Below the pieces are notes generated by a model that saw only the letters and a program-made list of their open reading frames with translations, was not told where the DNA came from and searched no databases. DNA of 64,000 nucleotides from Bin87 sp965220095 (GTDB taxonomy: Bacteria; Chloroflexota; Dehalococcoidia; Lucifugimonadales; UBA3495). Shown here one piece after another: positions 8,672-20,048 of this stretch. Positions within the stretch are counted from its first letter, which is position 1, and each line of letters begins with the position of its first letter. Where the stretch lies: contig OZ244805.1 in assembly GCA_965220095.1 (NCBI GenBank), positions 3,100,001 to 3,164,000 of the forward strand, in the 5' to 3' direction. A program made the position numbers and the translations under genes.

Positions 8672-10039
8672 ATGGGCGCAACGGAAATGGTAGCCAAGTG
8701 GATCGTTGATACCACCTACGAGGACATACCCCCGGATGCGATCAGGGTGGCGAACGAGTCCTGTTTTGACCTGCTCGGCGTTATTCTGGCCGGCTCTACG
8801 CAGAAGGTTGGGGATATCATTCGTAGCTATGCCGGCGAATTGGGCGGCACCGAAGAAGCCACGATCCTGGCCTCTGGCGAGCTCACTTCGGTGCAGAACG
8901 CGGCGCTGGTCAACGGCACGATGGGTCACGCGCTGGACTACGACGACTTCGGCGGCTTCGGGCACCCGACGGTTGCGATTTTCCCGGCGTTGCTGGCCCT
9001 GGGCGAGAGCATCGGCGCCACCGGCCGCGACCTGATGGAGGCCTACATCGTGGGCTGTGAGGTTGGTTTGGCGGTGGACTACGCTACGCACTACCACAGC
9101 CAGCAGATGCACCGCGGCTTCCACAGCACTGCTATTCTGGGTCGGTTGGCGGCGGCGGCGGCCTGTGCCAAGCTGCTCAAACTGGACGCCCAACAGACGT
9201 CGATGGCGCTGGGCATGGCCGGCTCGATGGCGTCTGGTGTCATTCACAACTTTGGCACGATGACCAAGCCGTTGCACGCCGGCATGACTTGCCGCGACGG
9301 GGTGATGGCCGCGCAACTGGCGCAACGCGGTTTCACCGCCGGCGACCAGATTCTGGAGCATCCGGTGGGTTTCACCGCCACCGTCATCGGGGAAGAGGGC
9401 GTTGACCTGGAAGAAGCCGCCCAGCGGCTGGGCAAACCCTTCCGGGTACAGGACGCGCTGATTATTAAGAAGTATCCGTCCTGCGGCGGCAACCACGCCA
9501 TGCTGGACAGCATCTTTGGGCTGATGCGGGAGCACGAATTTTCGCATCAGGACATCGCCAACGCCGAAGTTGTGCAGTCCTACGCCTCCACGGTCATGCT
9601 GTACGAAGAGCCTGAGTCAGACCTGAAGGGCAAGTTCAGCGCCAAGTACAACATGGCGGCGGCGCTGGTGGATGGCGAAGTCGGTATCGACACTTTCACA
9701 AATGACAAGATCGCTGAACCGGCGGTGCAGGACATGATGGAACGGGTGTCCCTACGGGTGCAGTCCAAGTGGGAGCAGGGTGGCAGCACCGTATCCAAGG
9801 GCGTGCCCATTCGCATCACGCTGAACGACGGGCGAGTTTTCGAGCACGAAACCCCGCGCGGCGAGATTCTGGGCAGCCAGGTAAATCCCTGGGGCATGGA
9901 AAACATCGCCAGCAAGTTCCGTGAGAACGTGGGTCGAGTGCTGTCAGAAGAACGCACCGAGGACGCCGTGCAACAGTGGCACGATGTTACCGAGGTGCAG
10001 GACGTGGGTTCGGCGATCCGGGGAACGCTGGTTCGCTAA
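8672..10039 (+). CDS. MmgE/PrpD family protein
   Basis: A 455-residue member of the 2-methylcitrate dehydratase-like family, which also includes cis-aconitate decarboxylase-like and iminodisuccinate epimerase-like enzymes. Typical blocks are NGTMGHALDYDDF (about 91-103), GCEVGLAVDY, the glycine-rich GMAGSMASGV, and KKYPSCGGNHAMLD, which carries active-site residues. GGAGG lies nine bases before ATG. It is a single gene with its own promoter-like element and terminator. Without prpB or prpC nearby, a role in propionate oxidation cannot be claimed; a different substrate is equally likely. Confidence 0.88.
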   Translation: MGATEMVAKWIVDTTYEDIPPDAIRVANESCFDLLGVILAGSTQKVGDIIRSYAGELGGTEEATILASGELTSVQNAALVNGTMGHALDYDDFGGFGHPTVAIFPALLALGESIGATGRDLMEAYIVGCEVGLAVDYATHYHSQQMHRGFHSTAILGRLAAAAACAKLLKLDAQQTSMALGMAGSMASGVIHNFGTMTKPLHAGMTCRDGVMAAQLAQRGFTAGDQILEHPVGFTATVIGEEGVDLEEAAQRLGKPFRVQDALIIKKYPSCGGNHAMLDSIFGLMREHEFSHQDIANAEVVQSYASTVMLYEEPESDLKGKFSAKYNMAAALVDGEVGIDTFTNDKIAEPAVQDMMERVSLRVQSKWEQGGSTVSKGVPIRITLNDGRVFEHETPRGEILGSQVNPWGMENIASKFRENVGRVLSEERTEDAVQQWHDVTEVQDVGSAIRGTLVR

Positions 10040-10069
10040 CCGCCGAACGTTCCAGGTTGCCTAATATTC

Positions 10070-10096
10070 GGGGGAGGTTGTAAAGCCTCCCCTTTT
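10070..10096 (+). terminator. Intrinsic terminator after MmgE/PrpD
   Basis: GGGGAGG and CCTCCCC (10071-10077 and 10086-10092) form a 7-bp stem with an 8-nt loop followed by TTTT, 32 bp after the stop codon. Confidence 0.8.
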
Positions 10097-10136
10097 GTCT
10101 TCCTATGGGGGATGCTCTGTGGCGCAGATTGTTTGG

Positions 10137-10931
10137 TCAGCTCTGTTTGCCACCAGGTCTGACGCTCTCTCCGCGGTCGGCCAGGCGTCCCTGGAAAATA
10201 GTGTGTTGCGATGCCGTGGAGTTGACGGCAATGGTGAACAGGGTGATGTACGGACCGATCGCTCCACGGATGGCAACCTGGTGAACCGGTTGCGTCGCCT
10301 CTTGCCACACCGCTTCCAGCGCTGATGCCTGCACGTTGTTGATGCCCAACGCAACCATCAGCAATGACAGTGGTGGCAGAATCACGGTGAGCGTCCATCC
10401 CCAGAAACCGGCATCGGTGAGGGCATTCAAGACCACGGCGACCAGCACGGCCAGCAGCGCCAGCAGGAGGAGCGGCAATCTCGTATACAGGTCGCGGCCT
10501 TTAACCAGGGTTATTGCTGCCATCACCGCGAAAGTCGCGGCGGTTAAGGCACACGCTGCTACTACCGATTCGTTGGTGTAGCCGCCGAACACCCGTGCTG
10601 CCGTTAGCCCGCCCACGACGCAGAATAACAGATAGAGTAAAGTCAACCTGCGGGCGCCCATCCGCCCGATGAATATAGACAGGGCAAACAGTCCGGCCAG
10701 CCAGACCCCGATGGAGATGGCGTACCCGGCGACACCAGTGTCATCAATCAACCCGGTCAGATGCGTAAGCCACGCTACAGCGCCAGTGGCGGTCGCTCCG
10801 GCGACTATCCACAGATACATCCTTGGGATGGCGGCTCTGAAGATTTCCAGGCCCCGCTCGTCGTCGACCGCGAAATCGCTGGTCGATGTCGACCGAGGTG
10901 GTTGCGCTGGAATAGCTATGTCGCACCTCAT
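10137..10931 (-). CDS. Bax inhibitor-1-like integral membrane protein (UPF0005/YccA-like)
   Basis: A 264-residue protein with about seven hydrophobic helices, starting near IPRMYLWIVAGATATG. The middle pattern LLFCVVGGLTAARVFGGYTNESVV followed by TAATFAVMAAITLVKGRDL resembles the BI-1/YccA core, where these helices form a pH-sensitive channel-like bundle. After the last helix the sequence is polar (about residues 205-264), longer than in most relatives. The start at 10931 lacks a strong ribosome binding site; an internal start closer to the first helix is possible. Distant similarity only, so the family call is moderate. Confidence 0.65.
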   Translation of the reverse strand: MRCDIAIPAQPPRSTSTSDFAVDDERGLEIFRAAIPRMYLWIVAGATATGAVAWLTHLTGLIDDTGVAGYAISIGVWLAGLFALSIFIGRMGARRLTLLYLLFCVVGGLTAARVFGGYTNESVVAACALTAATFAVMAAITLVKGRDLYTRLPLLLLALLAVLVAVVLNALTDAGFWGWTLTVILPPLSLLMVALGINNVQASALEAVWQEATQPVHQVAIRGAIGPYITLFTIAVNSTASQHTIFQGRLADRGESVRPGGKQS

Positions 10932-11016
10932 GCGGCCCGACTATGATACGGCGTAAGCAGTGGTTGGTGCGTCCGGAGACGATCTGGGTATTGGCGCCGC
11001 CCCCGGAATTGACGGG

Positions 11017-11454
11017 TTAGGGTTCCAGACGGATGGTGTCACCGACGTTAATTTCGCCGCCCTGCAACACGACGGTCAGGATGCCGCGTCGCCCAAAGAT
11101 TTCCTTCTGCAAGCCGGGGATCAGGGCGTCCATTTTCTGGCAGGGTTCGCAATCGCCGGTCACCTCCAGCGTAACGTGGTTGTCTTCCGTGCCGATGAAG
11201 AACACGTTGCCCTGGGTGGCCTGGGACAGATCCATGCCGGTAACGGTGATGTTTTCCTTGACCTGTCCGGGTTGAAGGCCGTATTTGTCCAGGGTTTCCT
11301 TGTCCATAACCAGCACCTGGCGCAAGTTCCTGGGGTTGCGGCTGCGATCGCCATCCAGGCCTTCTGCGGAGATTGCGCGCGCAGACTCCACCGGATCGGA
11401 GGGATTGCCTTTGACGCGGGCGATGTGGAGATTAACGATGTTACCGGATTGCAT
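11017..11454 (-). CDS. MOSC domain-containing protein
   Basis: A 145-residue stand-alone MOSC domain. MOSC proteins handle sulfur bound to a conserved cysteine for molybdenum-cofactor or related chemistry. The usual order is seen: the GLDGDRSRN block (about 32-40), RQVLVMDKETLD, a GQVKENITVTG strand, and the cysteine pair in TGDCEPCQKMD, followed by RRGILTVVLQGGEINVGD. ATG 11454 has a GGAG upstream. No molybdopterin genes are nearby in the window, so the target enzyme is unknown. Confidence 0.88.
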   Translation of the reverse strand: MQSGNIVNLHIARVKGNPSDPVESARAISAEGLDGDRSRNPRNLRQVLVMDKETLDKYGLQPGQVKENITVTGMDLSQATQGNVFFIGTEDNHVTLEVTGDCEPCQKMDALIPGLQKEIFGRRGILTVVLQGGEINVGDTIRLEP

Positions 11455-11686
11455 GAGGTGTCTCCTCGGATTGGCGTCGGATTCGGATGGGCATTCGGAT
11501 ACCGGGATTGTTCAGATAACGGGATTGTAAGGTACGGCGGGAAAGGTTGGCAAACGACGTGGCGCGACGGAGACAGGCGGAAGCCCTGGGTTCCGGGGTT
11601 GCTCGGTAGCCGGCGGCCCGCGCCTTGGGTAGAATGCAGGGCAATCTAGGCTCCGGCGTGGGTCGGGGTAATGTGAGGTCCTGCTA

Positions 11687-12538
11687 ATGGCTTACGAGTT
11701 TATCAAGACGGAGGTGGTGGACGGCGTGCTCGTGATGACGATGCACGACCCGCCGACGCGGAACGCCTTGGGCACCCAGATGGCGGCCGAGATGTTCGAG
11801 CGGCTGGACGAATTTGAAAACAACCCGGAAGAACGCGTTTTGCTGCTCACCGGCACCGACCCATCGTTTTGCTCCGGCGCCAACGTGCGCGGGTTCCGCC
11901 AGCGCATTGAGGAACGCGAGGGCGAGGCGGAGCCGGAACCCCTGACCTGGGGCAAGATGGAATACATGCTGGGGCGGAGCCAAAGCGTGGAAAGCGGGCC
12001 CCGCGTCAACTTCGTACCGCTGCGCATCCACAATCTGCAGAAGCCATCGATTGCGATGGTAAATGGGCCGGCCGCCGGGGTCGGCTGCGGCCTGGCGCTG
12101 TCGTGTGACATCAGGGTGGTTGGCGACAGCGGGAGGTTGTCGGAGCGGTTCGTCCTCAACGGTCTGATTCCGGGGGACGGCAGTTGCTGGCAGTTGCCCA
12201 AGCTGATCGGCACGAGCAACACGTTGCTGCTGCAGTACACCGGGGACTGGATGGGCGGCGAGGATGCCGTGCGCATCGGGTTGGCCAGCAAGAGTTTCCC
12301 CGACGACCAGTTGATGGAAGGGGCGATTGAGCTGGCCACGCGCATCGCCAAAGGGCCCACGGTGGCGCACTCGCTGACCAAGTACCTGGTGCAGCAGAGC
12401 ATGGAACTGACGTTCCGGGAAGCGCTGGAGATGGCGTCGGCGGCCCAGGAACACGTGCGGCGCACCGAAGACCACAAGATCGCGGTGCAGTGGTTCCTGG
12501 ACAAAAACCGGGGTATGCCGCCCTTCGTGGGGCGTTAG
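11687..12538 (+). CDS. Enoyl-CoA hydratase/isomerase family protein
   Basis: A 283-residue crotonase-fold protein. The oxyanion-hole motifs are CSGANVRGF (about 64-72) and GPAAGVGCGLALSCD (about 126-140). In place of the two glutamates of classical hydratases the active region shows NGLIPGDGSCWQLPKLIG, with Asp and no clear second Glu, so it may be an isomerase or another crotonase reaction. An insertion rich in Glu (EEREGEAEPEP) follows the first motif. TGAGGT precedes the ATG. Substrate is unknown. Confidence 0.85.
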   Translation: MAYEFIKTEVVDGVLVMTMHDPPTRNALGTQMAAEMFERLDEFENNPEERVLLLTGTDPSFCSGANVRGFRQRIEEREGEAEPEPLTWGKMEYMLGRSQSVESGPRVNFVPLRIHNLQKPSIAMVNGPAAGVGCGLALSCDIRVVGDSGRLSERFVLNGLIPGDGSCWQLPKLIGTSNTLLLQYTGDWMGGEDAVRIGLASKSFPDDQLMEGAIELATRIAKGPTVAHSLTKYLVQQSMELTFREALEMASAAQEHVRRTEDHKIAVQWFLDKNRGMPPFVGR

Positions 12539-12608
12539 CCCGGTCGGTGAAGCAGGGATTTGCAGCAAGCCTGGGCCGCGTTAACGTCGGGACGCATCGT
12601 ATTACGGC

Positions 12609-13128
12609 ATGGCGAACAAATTGAGGTGGGTCGGGCTGGTTGTCATCGGGCTGCTGGTGGTGGGTCTAACAGCCTGCACCGCCTCACCTCCCCCTCCTCC
12701 CGAGATACTTCGCGATGCGGTGATGCCGACCGAGTGGACCCGGGTGGACTTGCCCGGTCGGGAAAACCAGCCCGGGTTCTCGATTAGCCTTCCTCCCGGA
12801 TGGCGTGTCAACGAGCGGCAGGGGATTGATTCCTACGTGGGTGAGGTGGTCGGAGACGGCGTGCGTCTGCATTTTTATTACGGGGTATATTCCTGGAACC
12901 TGGATCCCGCCGACGATCCGGCTCGCCAATACGAACAATCCGATGAGGAGAATCGGCGGCGTGGAAGCCAAGGTCGTTATGCCGAAAGAGGGCCAGGGTG
13001 GGTTCACTGGTGTTTATTTCCAGGACCTGGACAGTGTGCAGCTCAACCTGGTGGGGGAGGATTTGACCGGAGAGCAGCAACGCACCGCGATGGCGATCTT
13101 CAGAAGTGTGCGCAGTCTGGGCCGGTGA
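12609..13128 (+). pseudogene. Lipoprotein gene with a frameshift
   Basis: The first frame gives a signal peptide with lipobox LTAC (Cys about 23), a Pro-rich spacer and a domain that includes GFSISLPPGWRVNERQG. The reading then breaks near 12955-12962, at the CGGCGG in AATCGGCGGCGTGG. The +1 frame continues a sensible protein: GVEAKVVMPKEGQGGF, VYFQDLDSVQLNLVGED and TAMAIFRSVRSLGR, ending at 13128. The joined product would be about 172 residues and resembles PsbP/DcrB-like small lipoproteins only loosely. Either a true frameshift or a sequencing error in a short GC repeat; type given as pseudogene for that reason. Confidence 0.65.
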
Positions 13129-13316
13129 TCTGATCGCGGCCGAAACCCGGTGCCGGTCCCGCCTGCCGGGGTAGGTGAAGTCAATTGGGATCGGTCCGGC
13201 AGGGAATGTCTTCGGAAATGGGGCACACGGTAGACGGCGGGTGGAACACATAACGGCTGAGTCGAGGTTGCAGCGCGGCGTAGCAATTTTGACCGGCGAG
13301 TTTGTGAAATGGGCCC

Positions 13317-13345
13317 TTGACTGGCGCCAGGGTTGCCCCTATAAT
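13317..13345 (+). promoter_or_regulatory. Strong promoter of the 23S rRNA unit
   Basis: TTGACT (13317-13322), a 17-bp spacer and a perfect TATAAT (13340-13345) lie about 155 bp before the mature 23S 5' end. The gap 13129-13316 between the lipoprotein and this promoter holds no gene. Confidence 0.85.
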
Positions 13346-13438
13346 CCTGTCTTACCAACTGAACCGAAACGGGTTTCCGAGGAAATCGGTTGAGCCGGGG
13401 CCGGGAGGTCCCAGAGCACGGGCAGTTGGGCAGATTAA

Positions 13439-13501
13439 CAACTGAATAGGAAGTTTTGAACTGTAAGAACCGAGTCTAGTGAATTTGAAGTTCCTAGCGT
13501 G
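13439..13501 (+). other. Upstream half of the pre-23S processing stem
   Basis: CAACTGAATAGGAAGTTTTG (from 13439) pairs with the sequence at 16605-16627. GAACCGAG (13467-13474) pairs with CTCGGTTC (16580-16587), and TTGAAG with TAGCGTGGGTCAAAT up to the 23S start pairs with the 3' flank after 16546. These nested blocks form the long double helix that RNase III-like processing cuts to release 23S rRNA. Confidence 0.8.
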
Positions 13502-16554
<3,053 letters not shown>

Positions 16555-16627
16555 CGCTAAGAGCTTCAAAATCTCTTGGCTCGGTTCGGATCGTTTATAG
16601 ATCAAGTTCAAACTTCCTGTTCAGTTG
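16555..16627 (+). other. Downstream half of the pre-23S processing stem
   Basis: Complement of the upstream flank: GCTAAGAGCTTCAA, then CTCGGTTC (16580-16587), then AGTTCAAACTTCCTGTTCAG (from 16605). Only a few mismatches interrupt the pairing. Confidence 0.8.
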
Positions 16628-16637
16628 GCTTCATCAC

Positions 16638-16712
16638 TGCGGGGTGGAGCAGTGGCAGCTCGTCGGGCTCATAACCCGAAGGTCGTTGGTTCGAGTCCAA
16701 CCCCCGCTACCA
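16638..16712 (+). tRNA. Initiator tRNA-fMet (CAT anticodon)
   Basis: A 75-nt tRNA with encoded CCA. The anticodon CAT sits in CGGGCTCATAACCCG, whose stem has the three consecutive G-C pairs specific to initiator tRNAs. Bases 1 and 72 are both T and cannot pair, the second initiator hallmark needed for formylation and exclusion from elongation. The T arm GTTGGTTCGAGTCCAAC is regular. It lies 11 bases after the 23S processing stem, so it is probably cut from the same precursor. Confidence 0.95.
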
Positions 16713-16719
16713 AAGTCGT

Positions 16720-16763
16720 AACGAAAATGGCCCCGGCAACCGCCGGGGTCATTTTCGTTTTTG
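16720..16763. terminator. Strong terminator of the 23S-tRNA unit
   Basis: AACGAAAATG (16720-16729) pairs with CATTTTCGTT (16750-16759), and CCCCGGC (16731-16737) with GCCGGGG (16742-16748). TTTTT follows on the plus strand. Because A-rich sequence also flanks it on the left, it may work in both directions and also serve the convergent Uma2 gene. Confidence 0.9.
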
Positions 16764-16781
16764 ACCGGAAGCCTTGCCAGA

Positions 16782-17438
16782 TCAGGTTACATTGAAAATC
16801 CAGCGAGCGATTTCAAAGGTGAACCCGGGCAACACGCCGCCGCCGTTGATGGTGTCGGGATCCTCCAGCACTTCCGGCTCTTCCTGCCCTCCCCGGTAGA
16901 TGTACACCCGCCGGTTCTGCGGGTCTATCAGCCAGCCCAGGCGCGCGCCATTATCCAGGTATAGGCGCATTTTTGCCTGCAGCGGCGCTAAATTGTTGGA
17001 GCGAGACCGGATTTCTACCACGAAATCGGGACACAAGAGGATCCATTCGCCGGATGGTTGGGCGTGATTGTCCCATTTCTCAGGGGATACCCACGCGGCA
17101 TCCGGCGATAGTACGCTGCCATCAGACATCTGGTACCCGGCAGACGCGCCGGTAGAAACGCCTCCGAATTCTCGGCACCAATTCCTCAGGTCAGTGTCCA
17201 TATCACTTTCGTGGGAATCGCTGGGGAATTTAGTGGGGGGCATTATGATTATCTCCCCGTCTGGGCTGAGCTCGAACTGCCAGGCGCTCATGCTATTGCG
17301 TTCGCAAAAATGAGCGAATAGCTTCGCCAACTCTTGCCCCGTGGCGTTGACACCCAAATGCTTTGGGTCAAGCACAAAGGCATCGTCGGGAGCGATTCGA
17401 ACGCGCAAACCGGAGGTCATGATGCCGCTCCTATCCAC
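16782..17438 (-). CDS. Uma2-family putative endonuclease (DUF820)
   Basis: A 218-residue PD-(D/E)XK-like protein of the Uma2 family, which is expanded in cyanobacteria and Chloroflexota. The family pattern is present: ELSPDGEIIIMPP (about 57-69), VLSPDAAWVSPEKW with the catalytic Asp, CPDFVVEIRSRSNN with a D...E-x-R core, QAKMRLYLDNGARLGWLIDP, and the RVYIYRGG strand. The usual EIKS-type lysine is an arginine in VEIRSRS, as in many members. Function is unknown; a link to mobile DNA is often suggested but not shown. Confidence 0.88.
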   Translation of the reverse strand: MDRSGIMTSGLRVRIAPDDAFVLDPKHLGVNATGQELAKLFAHFCERNSMSAWQFELSPDGEIIIMPPTKFPSDSHESDMDTDLRNWCREFGGVSTGASAGYQMSDGSVLSPDAAWVSPEKWDNHAQPSGEWILLCPDFVVEIRSRSNNLAPLQAKMRLYLDNGARLGWLIDPQNRRVYIYRGGQEEPEVLEDPDTINGGGVLPGFTFEIARWIFNVT

Positions 17439-17452
17439 CAGGGGCCCTGGCG

Positions 17453-17779
17453 CTAGTCCGCCGCCGGTACGCCGGAGGCTTCCAGCCGGTGCACCACGTC
17501 GTAGGTGTGGAACTCGCCCGGGCCCAGCAGGAAATCGGGCGGGCCGCCGGCGTGGGCCGAGCGGAACGCGTCGCTTTTCACCCAGGTCTGATGGTGTTCC
17601 TCGTTCTCCCAGTGGGTTACGACGAGGAAATCCTCGTGGTCTGGGGTCTTGGTCATCTTCCAGAGCTCAAAGCTGATGAAGCCGGGATGATCCTGCACGG
17701 ATCCGCGGGCCTTGAACATGCTTTCGAGGGTGTCCCCGTAGCCGGTTTTTACCTGGATGCGGTTGGTTGCGATGAACAT
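17453..17779 (-). CDS. Antibiotic-biosynthesis/heme-degrading monooxygenase-like protein (ABM fold)
   Basis: A 108-residue dimeric ferredoxin-like domain. The arrangement N6, THWENEEHHQTW and SDAFRSAHAGG resembles the Asn-Trp-His set used by IsdG/HmoA-type heme monooxygenases, with H76 in the position of the heme ligand. AGGAGG is six bases before ATG 17779. Heme degradation is therefore a reasonable guess, but small ABM proteins also act on quinones and polyketides. Followed closely by nothing in the same operon; 14 bp before the Uma2 start. Confidence 0.75.
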   Translation of the reverse strand: MFIATNRIQVKTGYGDTLESMFKARGSVQDHPGFISFELWKMTKTPDHEDFLVVTHWENEEHHQTWVKSDAFRSAHAGGPPDFLLGPGEFHTYDVVHRLEASGVPAAD

Positions 17780-17837
17780 GGTGGCCTCCTGTCGAGTCCG
17801 GTGTGGGTTGGGTTGGGTCGGCTAATCTTCGGGTTAT

Positions 17838-18938
17838 TCAAACCGCCGCGAGGTCTTCCAATTGGGGCAGGGTTGCTTTAGCCAGCAGTTCCAGCGAGCG
17901 CAGGCCCCGGGCGCGGTCGGCTCCCCAGTCTTGGCACAACACCAGCAGCGTGCCGAAGCCGCCGGTGTCCTCGTGCAGCTGTCGGATCTGGCGGGCGCAC
18001 TCGTCGGGGTCGCCGACGATCCAGAAGTTCTCCAGCATATATTCCGGCGTCAGCGCCGCGTCGGGCAGGTCGGGTCTGGTCTTGATCCCATCCAGACCCC
18101 GCTGGCCGGCACCCAGCAGGGGGATAAAATACTTGTTGAACGTCGCCGCCGGCGGACCGGACATCACTTCTTGCACCGCCTGCTCAGTTGAGTCCGCCAC
18201 GTAGACTTCACGGGCAATACGCCACTGCGACCTGGACACGGAACGGCCGCCGGTTTGAGCGCCACGAGTGTAGGCGTCCCAATGGTTGGGCAGGTGGGTG
18301 TGGTGCAGGAACAGGGTGCTCATGGGCCACCATCCCATCTCGCCGGCGACTTCGAGAGTGGGCGACAATGGGCTGCTGCCCGCGACTGCGATGGGCGGGT
18401 AGGGTTTCTGAAAGGGGCGCATATGGTAGGCCAGGCCCAACTCGGGACGCGCTGCGGGCACCTTGACGTCGTAATGCTCGCCCTGGAAGTGGAAGCCCGC
18501 TGGGTCATCGCTGGTCCACATTTTGACGATGAGTTCGGCGGCCTCGCGCATTTTGCTGCGCTGCTGGCCCGATTCTCGGGATGACCCGAACATCTCCGAG
18601 TCGGTGGGCACACCACCCGAGCCGATGCCGAAGAAGAAACGCCCTCTGGCCAGGTGGTCCAGCATCGCCATGCGGTGGGCAATCATCACCGGATCGTGGA
18701 AAGCGAGCAGGGAGACCCCCGTGCCCATAATCAGGTTCTTCGTAACTCCCAACGCCCGCGATATAAACAGGTCGGGAGCCGGCATATTTTCCCACTCAGT
18801 GGTGAAATGTTCGCCAATCCACGCCTCGGAATAGCCCAGCTCATCGGCAAAGGCCATCAACTCCAGGTCTTCGTCGTAGGTATCGGCGTGGAGCCTACCC
18901 GGCGGATGCAGGGGCATGTTGAACAGGCCGAGCTTCAT
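17838..18938 (-). CDS. LLM-class flavin-dependent oxidoreductase (limonene monooxygenase-like)
   Basis: A 366-residue luciferase-family TIM barrel. It starts MKLGLFNMPLHPPG, with SEAWIGEHFTTEW (about 36-48), HDPVMIAHRMAMLDHLARGRF and FFFGIGSGGVPTD for flavin binding, and PPIAVAGSSPLSPTLEVAG. These match the class of limonene and alkanal monooxygenases that need a separate flavin reductase. ATG 18938 has GGAG nine bases before it; the 34 codons upstream read as non-coding. It follows the second LLM gene by 37 bp in the same direction, so the two are probably cotranscribed. Substrate unknown. Confidence 0.88.
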   Translation of the reverse strand: MKLGLFNMPLHPPGRLHADTYDEDLELMAFADELGYSEAWIGEHFTTEWENMPAPDLFISRALGVTKNLIMGTGVSLLAFHDPVMIAHRMAMLDHLARGRFFFGIGSGGVPTDSEMFGSSRESGQQRSKMREAAELIVKMWTSDDPAGFHFQGEHYDVKVPAARPELGLAYHMRPFQKPYPPIAVAGSSPLSPTLEVAGEMGWWPMSTLFLHHTHLPNHWDAYTRGAQTGGRSVSRSQWRIAREVYVADSTEQAVQEVMSGPPAATFNKYFIPLLGAGQRGLDGIKTRPDLPDAALTPEYMLENFWIVGDPDECARQIRQLHEDTGGFGTLLVLCQDWGADRARGLRSLELLAKATLPQLEDLAAV

Positions 18939-18975
18939 GTTGGTCACTCCGGGGTAATGGATATTCGGTTTCCGG

Positions 18976-19926
18976 TTAGAGGGATTGGGCGACCTTGCCC
19001 AGTACCGAGATGGTGCGCTCCATCGCCCCCTCCGGATCATCCCCGGCGAGAACCGGCGTTACCAGCAATTCGGTCATGCCCATATCCAGCATTGCCGTCA
19101 TCTTCTGGCCCACTGCATCTTCATCGCCCGTGAGAACGGTGCCGGCGATCATGGCGTCGCTCCACGTTTCTTCGGCCGCCTCCGGGTAGCCGGCGGCAGC
19201 CCACATCCGTTGGTAGAAAGGCATACGCGGGTAGTTGGACAGTTGCTGCTGCACCGCCAGACGAATGGCGCCTTCGTCGTCGCTGATGCAAACCGGGGCG
19301 TGGGCGATAAGCGGCGGAGTTTCCCGCCCGGCCTGGTCTGAACCCCGGCGCATGGCCGGCAGGGCCTTGTCGCGCAGATAAACCGCCGGCGATACCCAGC
19401 TGATGGCTCCGTCGGCCAGCTCGCCGCACAGCTCAAAGGAGCCTTCCTGCAGGGCGGAGGCCATCACGGGAATGTCCACCGGCCCGGGGATGCTGGCGTG
19501 GGCGGTATACTCCTGGCCGTCGAAATCGACCGAGCCCGTATGCAGCAGGTCCCGCAGGATTTGCAGGTATTCGCGCAAGTTGGTCAACGGGGCGCGCAGA
19601 TGGAACCCGAACATTGAGCGCATGGAGGGGCGGTGGCTGGGGCCCAGGCCAAGACGCAGCCGGCCCGGCGCCAGCTGGTCGATGACCTGCACCTGCTGGG
19701 CCACGACGATGGGATGCCTCGGATACGTGGGGACGATCGAGGTTCCGTAGAGAATGTTATCCGTTTGCACGGACGAGGCCGCGAAGAGCGTCAGAGCGTC
19801 CAGACCGGTTCCGCCGGTGGTGAGCCAGGTGGCGTTGATGCCGGCGGCTTCGGCGCGCCGCATGAGGTCCAGAGATGCTTCGGCGCTGGGAGCGCCGGCG
19901 TGCAATCCGATTCGTTTGGTGGGCAT
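18976..19926 (-). CDS. LLM-class F420-dependent oxidoreductase
   Basis: A 316-residue enzyme closer to methylenetetrahydromethanopterin reductase (Mer-like) LLM proteins than to its downstream neighbour. It begins MPTKRIGLHAGAPSAEASLD, with YGTSIVPTYPRHPIV and QVIDQLAPGRLRLGLGPSHR for cofactor binding, and LVTPVLAGDD near the end. The open frame runs further upstream to 20541, but that part reads as a shadow of the neighbouring CoA-transferase. ATG 19926 fits the family start. Probably F420-dependent; substrate unknown. Confidence 0.87.
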   Translation of the reverse strand: MPTKRIGLHAGAPSAEASLDLMRRAEAAGINATWLTTGGTGLDALTLFAASSVQTDNILYGTSIVPTYPRHPIVVAQQVQVIDQLAPGRLRLGLGPSHRPSMRSMFGFHLRAPLTNLREYLQILRDLLHTGSVDFDGQEYTAHASIPGPVDIPVMASALQEGSFELCGELADGAISWVSPAVYLRDKALPAMRRGSDQAGRETPPLIAHAPVCISDDEGAIRLAVQQQLSNYPRMPFYQRMWAAAGYPEAAEETWSDAMIAGTVLTGDEDAVGQKMTAMLDMGMTELLVTPVLAGDDPEGAMERTISVLGKVAQSL

Positions 19927-20048
19927 GGCAATACCTCGATTTGGGATCGATTGTGGCGTGTGGGATTGCCCTATCGTATCACCGCACCGTGGATTTGTAG
20001 AGGAGCCGCGCGGTGGACGACGAACCGGCCCCGGGTCATCCTGTGGGG

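Noticed and set aside
16556..16637. 5S rRNA between 23S and the tRNA
   Set aside because: The interval is 82 bp and is fully used by the processing stem; no 5S motifs are present.
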